64,000 nucleotides of DNA from contig NC_083348.1 in NCBI RefSeq assembly GCF_019175385.1, forward strand, positions 48,320,950-48,384,949, written 5' to 3'. This stretch comes from Lycium barbarum (taxonomy: Eukaryota > Streptophyta > Magnoliopsida > Solanales > Solanaceae). Shown one piece after another: positions 34,839 to 45,986 of the stretch; the first letter of the stretch is position 1, and every line of letters starts with the position of its first letter. The notes beneath the pieces were generated by a model that saw nothing but the letters and a program-made list of their open reading frames with translations, ran no database searches and had not been told where the DNA came from. Made by a program: the position numbers and the translations under genes.

Positions 34839-36614
34839 ATACCCGGCCCGGGACTCGGTGAAAGATATATTACAGCATGCACGAGCAGAGTAGTGAGCAA
34901 CCATATAAAAACTAAATCATCATCTGAGACTCAATAGAATAGGTAGAATGAACTAATACTTGAGCATCAAATATAACAATCATATCAAGCACCTTTCAAA
35001 TGTCACTATGGATTATATCAAATAGAACTTCAAGAATCATAGACACATATCAAGATAATGTGAAATAGGTTCTGGATATCAAGAACATTAGCCATCCTAG
35101 TGTCTCTAAGAATAGAAGTTTCTTTGGAGTTTATACGTTCGTCGTTTGTTTGTTTCACATAGATCATGCCAAAAAGAAAGAAGGGATAGTTTTACATACC
35201 TGTTATAGATCAACCGTAACCAAGCTTGCGTTGTCGCCCCTTTAGCCTATTAATATGAGAGTAACACTATTGCTAATAAACTACGACTACTCAAACTTAT
35301 AAATCTATAACTAATCACTTATGGGAATCACTCCTTAGTTTATACTCCTTGATTAGCATTTTGATTAGTTAAGAACTTAACCGAAATCGGGCAGCATTTC
35401 CTCTATATAACTTGCCTAACCCGAACTTCCAATTACTCTCCGATAATTACAACAACAACGATAACAGAAATAATCATATCAAATCCTTAAAATTCATCCC
35501 ATTAACAACTCAAACAACCCAATAACCTCTCTTAACCCTTTTTCAATCCAAATCATTAACATCTAAGACTATACACCAAACAGACCAACATACCCTTCGT
35601 ATATGATACTTATACACTTGTTTTCTTCCAAATTTACGAACCATATCAATAACAACACGACAACAACATCAACTACCATCCATGTACAAGAAAATTACTT
35701 CAATATCGTTTTAATAGCAAGCTCAAAACAGTCCATCGAAACTACAACATCGAAATACAATCTTCGACCTTTACTTCGCACAATCATAAACACATGGAAA
35801 CGAGTCTAATATTATCATGAACAACAGCACCTATACTTATCTATAACTATAATTCTAGCCCTCCAACGTAGACAAATTACCCTCAAATACAATACAACAA
35901 TAACGACAACACTAATCAAACTTAATCCATTATTATTAATTTGGATCAACCCCAACACGGTCCAAATAGAACCTTAACATTAACGTATACATTTCCTTGC
36001 ATCAAATTCCACATAATAAGAGTTAATCTCTCAATTACAATATCATTTACTCCAATTACACCATAAGAAGAAGAAATCTTACCTTAATTTAATTAGGACA
36101 GATCCTATAATCACTTGCACCAATTACACCGCTTGTTCTTCCTCAATTCAAAATACTTATGTTGCAGCCTCATTGAACACGTAAAGCACCTTGGAGATTT
36201 TTTTTTTTTCAAGTAGATGAACTGCCATGGCTGTGCTATGCATTTTGTTTTCAGGAATTGTGAATGAAAGTGTTTAGCAATTAGTCATCATATGCCTTAT
36301 ATATGCAGCCCACCAATTCTACACGTGTCCCACTATGGCATGGACCAATCAGATTTGGCCATGTTGTAGTGGGGTCCATTAGCACTCTAATTAGTTTAAT
36401 TAACCATTAATGACCACTTAATAATCTAATCATGGTTAATTAATCCCTAATCTCCACTAATGTTTCTACACTAATTGAAATTTACAAACAAGTCGTGCAC
36501 TTTATTAAAAACGGGATTAAAAAGTCCTTGTCTCAAATCTCAAAAATAACCTTATCCTTGAACTTACGTCGATTAACTTACGAATAATCCAACGAACAAA
36601 AATACGGGGTATAA
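34839..36614 (-). repeat. E-family LTR, 5' part fused to pol
   Basis: Almost identical to 30502-32281 plus 27812-27845, but without the solo LTR. In minus orientation it starts at 36614 and breaks at 34838 into RT sequence. The junction shares AACAT between both parents, a microhomology typical of end-joining deletion. Its CACGTG/TATA pair is at 36298-36327. Confidence 0.88.
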
Positions 36615-38313
36615 CTTTCTTGACCAACTTTGGAAGAAGCTTAGGTTGAGAGGTAAGTTTGAGTGCAAATACGAGTGACGTGAGGAGCTTTTGCTGCTAA
36701 TCTTGTTTTCTCATTTTGTAGGTACGCGAAGAGGAGACATAAGGAGAAGGAGAGATAAGGATGTCATCCATAGCTTCTGAGACTTGTGGAGATGATTTCG
36801 AAGGTTATGCCTCTAGCAATGGAGGGTATTACTATGAGGGTGACGGAGGCTATGAGGTAGGTGACATGGGATATGAGCATCAGTATTCTTACAATGAATA
36901 TGATGGTGATGGTGCTCATGAGTCATTTGATGAACATGATGACCAATATGATCACAACTCGTACGAGGGTGAAGAATACTACATCGAAGGGCAATTGTGA
37001 GGCAACACCTCATGAGATTTATGAAGAAGAAGGAGTAGATGTGCATCACGATGAGTCCTATGGTAGATATGAGCATGAAGAGTCTCATCCTACGCGCCAT
37101 GGACATGGGGGTGAATTGAGGTATGCTCTTTCCTCACACTTTCGATATGAACCAATTGGTGGGAACTTGCAAGAATGGGAAGAATGTGGTGATGATGAAC
37201 CTATTGACGATGCACTTTATGGTGAGTATGCTTGTGAAGATAATGGGATTGCATATAATTCTTATGAGGGGTCTTCTAATAGATATTCACGTGCATCGCC
37301 TTGTAATACTTCCTATTCCAAGCAAAATAGTATAAGTGTGTGGATTATTCCGAGTAGGAGTAGTCTGAGGAGGAGAAGCGATTATACACTTCCTAATCCA
37401 AGAAACACAATGAACTATGACTCTTACCCTAAGTCGGAGGTGCCATGTTCTCAATATAGTTATGGTGTGGAGGGTAGGAGGAGAGAAGTGTTGACGGAAG
37501 GTGACCAACTTGTTGGTTATGGAAGTTCTTGTGACGACTACTCAAGTTCGAAGTCTTATCCTAGTCCAAAGAGTCTGAGTCTTGTTGGGAACCCACAAGG
37601 CTCACATCAAGAGTCTAACCTAGTTCACCACCAAATTAACCCTCCCTAAAGAATGGTTGCCACTTGTCGCAACTCCAATGAAATCGAGAGAGAAAATATT
37701 GAGAGGAGTAAGGGAGTGAAAAGTGATAACTCTAGAGAGAAAAAGGAGAGGATGTGAGGGAGTTTTCACAACCCCATTCTAACCCTTGTAACATTTCTTT
37801 CTTCTCTAGTGGTTTGAAAAATGGTGCAGGTATTCTTGGAAGAAAACCGAATGTTGAGCCTCAAACTTTGAAAGTTCAAGAGGTAGTTGAGAGATTCCTT
37901 ATATTCCAAGAAATAATCTTCTTCCACCTTATTTCATTACGAAGAAAGCCCGGAGTCAACAACACGACAAAAACGGAACAACGAAACCGAAGTACGGAGC
38001 AAAACTAGTATATTAATTTTTAGAAAAGATATACGATACTCCCCTTAAATAACTCGTGCTGCTGCTATTTAGAAGGGAATTTTTTTTCTGATTTGTGTAC
38101 TAAATTGTTGCTTTCAATATTCTGTAATGTTAAAGTTTACACTAAATGATATAAGGATGGTAAAAGCACCTTTGTCCCTTTACACATGGGATTCTTTTAG
38201 TCCACCACCCCAATATTTCATTATGTGTTGTCCACCACTATGTCAATACATATACATTCCTTAGCTCCTTGTTTTATCTAAGTCCCACGTGGACAATGTC
38301 CTCCCATTGTTTA
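36615..38313. other. Stretch without recognisable LTR homology
   Basis: Lies between a minus-strand E LTR and a plus-strand E LTR. It contains GAGAGGTAAGT (about 36649) and TTTCTCATTTTGTAG (about 36706-36720), which could be splice donor and acceptor of a small intron in a leader, then the disrupted frame described separately. From 37650 to 38313 I see no convincing gene. It could be host DNA or the 5' part of an unrelated element. Confidence 0.5.
36761..37649 (+). pseudogene. Frameshifted acidic Tyr/Gly/Glu-rich protein, unknown
   Basis: Not recognised. Frame one runs from 36761 (MSSIASETCGDDFEGYAS) to a stop at 37000 and is very rich in Tyr, Gly, Asp and Glu (YYYEGDGGYEVGD, YNEYDGDG). From about 36990 a second frame continues the same composition (EIYEEEGVDVHHDESYG, YEHEESH) to 37649. 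One small indel near 36985-36998 therefore probably splits a single frame of about 296 codons. The second half is Ser/Tyr/Asn-rich with RRRSDYTLPNPR. No domain, signal peptide or membrane segment is visible. Low-complexity acidic N-termini do occur in some plant gypsy gag proteins, so a gag N-terminus is possible, as is a host gene exon. Confidence 0.55.
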
Positions 38314-40017
38314 TGTTATACCCCGTAATTTTATACATCGAATTATTTGTAAGATAATTGGCATAAGTTAAGGAAGAGATTATTTTGGGATATGAAATAA
38401 GGACTTTTAATCCTCGATTTTAATTAGTGCACGATTTGTTTATAAATTTCTATTAGTATAGAAATATTGTTGGAGATTAGGGACTAATTAACTATGATTA
38501 GATTATTAACTATGATTAGATTATTAAGTGGAGATTAGTGATTAATTAAGATTAATTAAGTTAGCCAATTATATAATTAAAGTGGGCCCCACCCGATTCT
38601 TTAATTAAAAAAAATATATAACTCAAAACATTGAATTGGTGAGTCATTATAGGGGAAGCACGTGTCCCATGGAGAGACATCATATACATATTCAAGATAA
38701 TGACTAACTTAACAATTCATTTTCATTTTGCAAATTTTAGCTTAAGAGAAAGAGAAAGGAGAGCATAGCCATGGCTGCCATGCTCTCGGCCAGCCATGGT
38801 CTTTAAAAAAAAAATTCTTGCTTTGATTAAATTCTAAGGTAATTTGCAAGTCCAATGAGGTGATAGTAACATTGGGTATTGAATTGAGGAAGAAGAAATA
38901 GTGCAATTGGTGTAAGTGAGTGTAGAATTTGCTCCGATTAAATTAATGTAAGATCTTATCATTTTATGGTATAATTGGATTAATGGTGTTGTAATGGAAA
39001 GATTAAAATTGTATTAGATGAAATTGGAAGTAAGAAATTGCATGAATTCGTTGGTATTAGGAGTTGTAGTTGGTATATGGAATTGTTGAGTTGAAAGATT
39101 AAAAGTGTGGTTTATGTTCACATGTTGTTGTTCGTGTTGTTGTCATGTTGTCGTTGATATGGCTTCTAAATTTGGAAAAAGAAGTGTATAACGTATCGTA
39201 TACGAAACGTATGTTGGTCTGTTTGGTGTATAATCTTAAATGTTAATGATTTGGATTGGAAAAGGATTAAGAAAGGTTATTGGGTTGTTTGAGTTGTTTA
39301 TGGGCTGGATTGTAAGGGTTTGATATGAATATTTCTATTACTGTTGTTGTTGGTATTGCTATGATAACAGGAGATTAATTAGAAGTTCGGGTTAGGCGAG
39401 TTATATAGGGGAAATGCTGCCTGATTTCCGTTAAGTTCTTAACTAACCAAAACCCTAATCAAGGAAGTATGAACTAAAGAATGATTCCTATAAGTGATTG
39501 GTAGTAGATTTATAAGCTAGAAAGTATAGTTTACTGATGATAGCGCTACTTTCATATTAAATAGGGTAAAGGGGCGACAAGGCGAACTTGATTACAATTA
39601 ACCCATAATAGGTATAAAGTTATCCTTTCTTTCTTTTGGCATGATTCATATGAAACGAACAAATGATGAATGTATAAGTTCTTATTCTTAGAGACATTAG
39701 GATGGTTAATGTTCTTGATTTCCAGAACCTATTTCATTATGTCTTGATACATGTTTATGATTTCAGCCGTCCTATTTCGATATAATCCATAGTGACATTC
39801 GAAGGGTACTTGATATGACTATTGTCTTGATTTTCGATGATGGTTCATTTTGATTATTCTATTGAGTCTCAGATATGATTTAGTTTGCATATGGTTGCTC
39901 ACTACTCTGCTCGTGCATGCCTCAATATATCTTTCACTGAGTCCCTGGCCAGGATACGTTTTCGTGCACAGTTTCACTGCATTGTTCACCGAGTCCCTCA
40001 CTAGAGGGCCGGGATAC

Positions 40018-40090
<73 letters not shown>

Positions 40091-40346
40091 ATAGGATGAT
40101 GTGATTGTGGCGCCAAGGATGGTATGTGATGACTTTATTCACCGAGTCCCATAGTGGGCCGGATATGATATATGATATTGATATGCATGTTTCACATTTT
40201 ATAAGGCAAGTCTATTGGTATTTTGAAAGTCATACGTGTCTCCTGTAATTTCTATTTCAATCATGATACTCTTTGTTGTGTTTCATGCTTTATATACTCA
40301 GTACATATCTCGTACTGACCCCCCTTTCTTCGGGGGGCTGTGTTTC
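38314..40346 (+). repeat. E-family LTR, truncated by element F
   Basis: Starts TGTTATACCCCGTAATTTTATA and runs through the E-specific GGGTTAGGCGAGTTATATAGG (near 39390) and the hairpin cassette (40299-40346). It is cut in the middle of the third hairpin (CTGTGTTTC) by the F LTR end at 40347. Confidence 0.85.
40019..40086. repeat. TA microsatellite at conserved LTR position
   Basis: About 34 TA units directly after GAGGGCCGGGATACGG, the same location as the run at 19032-19088 in another LTR. Confidence 0.93.
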
Positions 40347-42714
40347 TGTCACGACCCAGCTAGGGGCCGCGACGGGTACCCGGGGCTAGCCACCGAGCAC
40401 CACTCGTTCTAATGCTCATCTTACTCATTTAATAATTCTTTGCAAATTTTATACACGAAATGCAGGAAAAATCATATTTTAAGTAGAAACATAAATGCTT
40501 TATATACATTTGCCTCTCGGCTATCAAAATAATATATACATATAGTAACATCTTGTGAGAGCATCTAACCCACACTGCGTATCTACGAGCCTCTACTGAC
40601 AGACTGAATACACATAGATGGAACAAGACTCCATCGTGCCCAAAATATGCATCTATATAACAACAGAATGAGCATAAGCACCTCCGAACAATGGAGTGCT
40701 CTCACTCAGCTGACCGCTGCTATGGATCTGGATCTAGCTCACCTCCCTGTGGGCATGAACACAGCGTCCAAAGAAAAAGGACGTCAGTACGAATATTGTA
40801 CTGAGTATGAGAGGCATGAACAATGAAGAAGGACAACACAATAATATAATGAGAACATCAATATGAACATCTGAATCTGAATGATAATCATAAGAGAATT
40901 GATGCATGCTGTCTTACTCATACTTATCATCATATCGTATATGCATGACATGCAAGCTACCCGTCCATATCGGAACGGTGTGATAATCAGTAATATTAGC
41001 CCGCGTACAAGCCTCCCGCGTCCGGGGTACCATCTCATGCTGCACACTAGTGGTGTCTGCCCATGCCAAAATGTTCATGGTGTATCCATATAGCTGCCCG
41101 CCTTAGCGGTGACTGCCCGGCCAACTAGGCGCGGTGTGATGCAATCATGACATGCCCATCATAAAATACTTATAATCATATGCTTATCATAATATGCTTA
41201 TCTTATCATAGTACATGCATAAGGCTCAAGATCATCTATATCCTATCGGGGTGACGTAAGGTCATGATCCCCCGATGTCATTACGGAGCAATTATTGACA
41301 TTCTGCCTCACCTTGAAGGAATTAGTACATAAGGTGAGTGTAAGCAATGATTAATATCATTATCAACATGGCATCATCGTATCATATCTCTTATTTTATG
41401 TGGATAGTTATGGATATAGGAACTCATGAAGAGGAAAGGAACTTATACTATAGGATTCATGCCATTAGAAAGAAAGGCTAGCCTCACATACCTTGTCGCT
41501 TGGCTACACTATCGATCACTCGTCTTCCTTCGAGGTCAAGTCGTTACCTTCACGAGAGAATCGTATTAACATTAGTTAATCGGCTTTAAAACGCGTCGTT
41601 ATTTCTAGGGAAAATTGGGCAGAACTTCCTTTATTTATACTACTTTTCCCATAGTCCCTATCAACCCCCAACGTTCTCAACAACATCCACATTATTACAA
41701 TCAACAACCATCATTTATATATATTCACTACGTTCCATCATTTTCCCCCCAATTTCCTTCACATTTATGGTTACAGTTCATTGTCACATTTCCTTGAATA
41801 TAATACTTATTTCATGACCAAAACATCATTTACAACGTATTCATAATCATAGCATATCAACTTTCATGATTCCATTCAACCATCTCCCAATGGTGACACT
41901 ATTCCCTCATTCAAGACCCATTTTCTATGTTCTTCAATGTTTGAAGTGTCTCAGCTTCCCAACACTTTAAACAACATGGAATGGTCATGAAACCTACCTT
42001 GTTTGATGGTTGAGCAAGCCTTGAATGAGAATACTCCTCTAGCACTAAAACCCCTCTTCACCTCTTTTGGAATTTCTTGAAGAAGATGACTTCCAACTAG
42101 GTTTCATACACTTTGTTGCTTGGATTTGATGTTGATGATCTTAGTTTCCCTTTGATCCCCTTGAATTCCTATAGATGAAGTGTTGGAGAGTTCTAGAGGT
42201 TTCTTGAGTTGTATGGATGAGTAATGAAATAAAATGAGGCTTGGGTCCCTTTTATAAATCCCCAAATCTGATTTTTTAATGGACAATCGTCGGGGTGAAC
42301 AGTGGTCGTAAACCACACTTTACGGGTCGTATACCAGTTTATGGACCGTATAGTGTGGTCGTATTCAAGCATGTCAAAAACAGAAAGGTTGGCTGAGGAT
42401 CATGGCAGTTTACGATTGAGGTTTACGGTCCGTAAACCAGTTTACGGGCTGTATACCAAGTCGTATTTAACCATTTCCACACTTAACAGAAAGTTGAAAT
42501 TTTTGGGAGGCTGGAGGACGATGGCACTTTACGGTCCATAATTCACTTTACGGGCCGTAAATCACTTTATGACCACTGCGCTGAATGAAATTCCGCAACT
42601 TCTCATTCCCAAATTCAAGTAGGGTCATTCCCTACTTAGTATAACATCGCACCCTCATACCCTTCGTTGGTCTATTCATTGTACGTATACGAGGACTTTT
42701 TCTGGGGTGTAACG
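40347..42714 (-). repeat. 3' LTR of element F
   Basis: Plus-strand TGTCACGACCCAGC at 40347, ending ...GGGGTGTAACG at 42714, where the final base should be A for a TG start. The hairpin cassette at about 40690-40806 has F-specific stems, for example ACGTCC/GGACGC-type in hairpin 2 and CTGTG/CACAG in hairpin 3. The palindrome cluster lies at 42300-42560. Confidence 0.85.
42300..42560. repeat. Cluster of TTTACGG-N-CCGTAAA inverted repeats
   Basis: About seven near-copies of a 13-15 bp inverted repeat (TTTACGGTCCGTAAA, TTACGGGCCGTAAA and decayed forms) in 260 bp, in the U3 part of the F LTR. The same motif appears at 14892-15000. Confidence 0.85.
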
Positions 42715-42729
42715 TTCTTCCCCCCTTTG
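42715..42729 (-). other. Polypurine tract of element F
   Basis: The minus strand reads AAAGGGGGGAAGAA next to the LTR. The inverted repeat AACATTCG/CGAATGTT lies just upstream in element orientation (42730-42751). Confidence 0.82.
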
Positions 42730-42949
42730 GAACATTCGTCCTCGAATGTTAAAATACTCGGGAATCCTAGAAACATTTCGCCAGAGTCTCCTTTGAAATC
42801 TGGCACTACTTACCTGCCACAACAACCCATAATATATTCGCCTCACAGGGCTACATCACAATATCAACATATCTATGGCCACACACGACCCAAAATATAA
42901 AAATAAAGCATACATACCTCATCTCGTCAATGTTTCATCTTGAGTCTCC

Positions 42950-45900
42950 TCTGCGGTTTGGAATAAGTGCGGATATTTGGCTCGCATTTCTCCTCTGCTT
43001 CCCATGTCATTTCTTCTCGATTACTGTTCTGCCACAAGACTTTGACTGAAGCAACCTCTTTATTTCAAAGTCTTCGCACCTGTCTATCTAGAATGGCAAC
43101 AAGCACCTCTTCGTAGGTTAGCTCCTCTGTCACTTGCACATCATCTACCGAAACTATTCTTGTTGGGTCTCCGATACACTTGCGGAGCATCGAAACATGG
43201 AATACCGGATGGACTGATTCAAGCTCCGAAGGCAATTTCAACTCATAGGCTACCTGACCCACCTTACTAATGATTTCGTAGGGTCCGATATATCTAGGGC
43301 TTAGTTTTCCTTTCATGCCAAATCTCATCACCCCCTTCATCGGTGATACTTTCAGAAACACCCAATCACCAACTTGAAATTCCAGGTCCCGTCGGCGATT
43401 GTCTACATAGGAGTTTTAGCGACTCTGGGCTGTCAGCAATCGATCTCGGATGATCTTGACTTTGTCGACTGCTTGTTGAATCAAGTCGGGGCCTATCAAT
43501 TGTACTTCTCCGGTTTCAAACCATCCAATTGGAGATCTACATTTTCTTCCATATAATTCTTCATACGGGGCCATTTGAATACCGGAATGATAACTATTGT
43601 TGTAGGCAAATTCAATAAGGGGTAAATGCTCATCCTAGTTACCGCCAAAATCCAACATGCACGCTCGTAGGATATCCTCCAAGGTCTGAATAGTACGCTC
43701 GGCTTGCCCGTCAGTTTGTGGATGAAATGTCGTACTGAACTTGACTTGAGTACCCAAACCTTCTTGGAAGGACTTCCAAAACTTAGCTGTAAACGGTGCC
43801 CCTCTGTCCGTAATAATGGCCAAAGGAATTCCATGAAGTCGCACAATTTCTTTCAAATACAACTTAGCATAATCTCCCGCCGAATATGTGGTCTTAACTG
43901 GAAGGAAATGAGCTGCTTTCATGAGTCTGTCCACGATCACCCATATAGAATCGTATCTGCCTTGTGAACGAGGTAATCCTACAACGAAATCTATATTAAT
44001 TTCTTCCCATTTCCATGAAGGAATTTCCATTGCTTGCAGTAAACCCCTTGGCTTTTGATGCTCGGCCTTTACTTGCTGGCAATTCGAAAATTGTGCCACA
44101 AATTCGGCTATGTCTCGCTTCATGCCATCCCACCAATATATCAATTTAAGATCATGGCACATCTTGGGTGCACCTGGATGAATAGAATACCAGGAATAAT
44201 GTGCTTCCTCAAAAATCCGTTGGCGCAAATTTGCCACATCCGGTACGTATAGCCCGCCCTGATATCTGAGGACCCCATCTATGGAAACTTCAAATGAAGA
44301 CTTTTCCTTTTCATGAGATAGATCTCAGTAGCGGCTTAACTGGGAATCTTCATATTGCCATTCTTTCACTTCTATATTCAAAAATGAAACTGCGGGGTCA
44401 TTGATGCGAATCCTTGCATCACCCGAATCCATTACACTTACTCCGAGATTTGCTAGTCGATGGAGCTCACGAGCCATTTCTTGCTTCTCTGAAGGAACTC
44501 CACGTAAACTGCCCATTGATCGAAGACTAAGTGCATCTGCTACTACATTTGCCTTTCCGGGGTGGTATAAAATATTCACATCGTAGTCCTTCAGCAGTTC
44601 TAACCACCGCCTCTGCCGGAGGTTCAATTCCTTTTGTTTAAAAATATGCTGGAGACTTTTATGATCCGTATAGATGTCAACATGCACACCGTACAGATAG
44701 TGCCTCCATATCTTCAAAGCATGAATAACCGCAGTCAGTTCGAGATCATGAGTTTGATAATTCTGCTCATGTTTCTGCAATTGTCTCGAGGCATATGCAA
44801 TAACTTTACCATGCTGCATCAATACACACCCTAGTCCCACACCGGAAGCGTCACAATATACGACATAGCCATCTGGCCCTTCTGGGAGTGTTAGTACTTG
44901 AGCCGAGGTCAACCTTTCTTTCAACTCTTGGAAACTATGCTCGCATGCATCGTTCCACTGAAATTTTGCCGACTTCTGGGTTAGCTTGGTCAATGGGGCT
45001 GAAATAGATGAAAAGCCCTCTACGAACCTGCGATAATAGCCTGTCAACCCCAGAAAACTATGGACTTCTGTGGGCGTCGTAGGTCTTGGCCAAGTCTTCA
45101 CAGCTTCTATTTTCTGAGTGTCGACTCGGATGACATCATCTGAAATTACATGACCTAGAAATGCCACGGAATTTAGCCAGAACTCGCAATTTGAAAATGT
45201 TGCATATAATTCTCGAGCTTAGAGAACGCCAAGGACAATTCTTAGGTGGTCCGCATGTTCTGACTCTGTGCGAGAATACACCAGAATATCATCGATGAAT
45301 ACTATCACGAAGAGATCCAAGAATGGCCTGAACACATTATTCATTAAATTCATGAACAATGCCGGGGCATTTGTCAACCCAAACGACATTACTCGGAACT
45401 CATAGTGGCCATACCTCGTTCTGAAGGCTGTTTTGGGAATATCTGCTTCTCTAATTCTCACCTGATGATAGCCCGATCGCAAATCTATTTTCGAAAACCA
45501 TTTGGCACCCTGCAGCTGATCAAACAAATCGTCAATCCTCGGAAGGGGATATTTATTCTTTATCGTCACCTTATTCAACTGCTTGTAGCCGATGCACATT
45601 CGTAGAGACCCGTCTTTCTTCCTCACGAACAAGACCGATGCTCCCCACGGCGAAGAACTAGGCCTTATAAACCCCTTTTTCAGTAAATCTTTTAACTGTA
45701 CTTTTAGTTCTTTCAATTCCGCCGGAGCCATTCGATACGGAGGAATAGAGATGGGCTCGGTGTCTGGTAATACATCGATAGCGAAATCAATCTCCCTTTC
45801 TGGAGGAAGACCAGGAAGTTCATCTGGAAACACATCTGGGAATTCATTCACTACCGGAACTGATTGAAAAGCTGGTGGCTTTGCCTCGGTGTCATGAACT

Positions 45901-45986
45901 CGAACTAAATGAGAAATGTAGCCCTTGGCTATCATCTTTCTTTCCTTAACGTAGGAAATAAACCTACCCTTTGGAAATGCCATTTT
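42950..45986 (-). pseudogene. Element F pol: RT, RNase H, integrase, chromodomain, disrupted
   Basis: From right to left: protease-RT linker ([13 protein letters not shown]), RT with [24 protein letters not shown] and FIDDILVYS, RNase H ([35 protein letters not shown]), then integrase with IDFVVGLPR, IITDRGAPFTAKFW and FHPQTDGQAE, and the chromodomain-like tail near 42960-43100. Stops interrupt it near 45219, 44322, 43635, 43415 and 43065; several fit C-to-T change at CGA or TGG codons. The first Cys of the integrase zinc CPNC motif is Phe. The first residues at 45992-45987 come from the adjoining LTR, not from pol. Confidence 0.9.

Larger units (their letters stand above)
40347..45986 (-). 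mobile_element. Element F: chromovirus-type retrotransposon, 5' half missing
   Basis: The 3' LTR (40347-42714), PPT and pol region up to the start of RT are read on the minus strand. At 45986 the element is interrupted by the B element's LTR. Gag, leader and 5' LTR are not in the window. F has a distinct LTR (start TTACACCCCAGAAAAAG on the minus strand, after a mutated terminal base) with clustered TTACGG/CCGTAA palindromes. Confidence 0.88.

Noticed and set aside
25870..36619. CTTTC as a certain target duplication of the E complex
   Set aside because: It requires assuming loss of the terminal CA, and the two flanking sequences do not join into a recognisable pol sequence. Kept only as a possibility.
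37754..38008. Plus-strand 84-codon frame after the acidic frame
   Set aside because: No domain, composition unlike the preceding frame, and no start context or conservation to support it.
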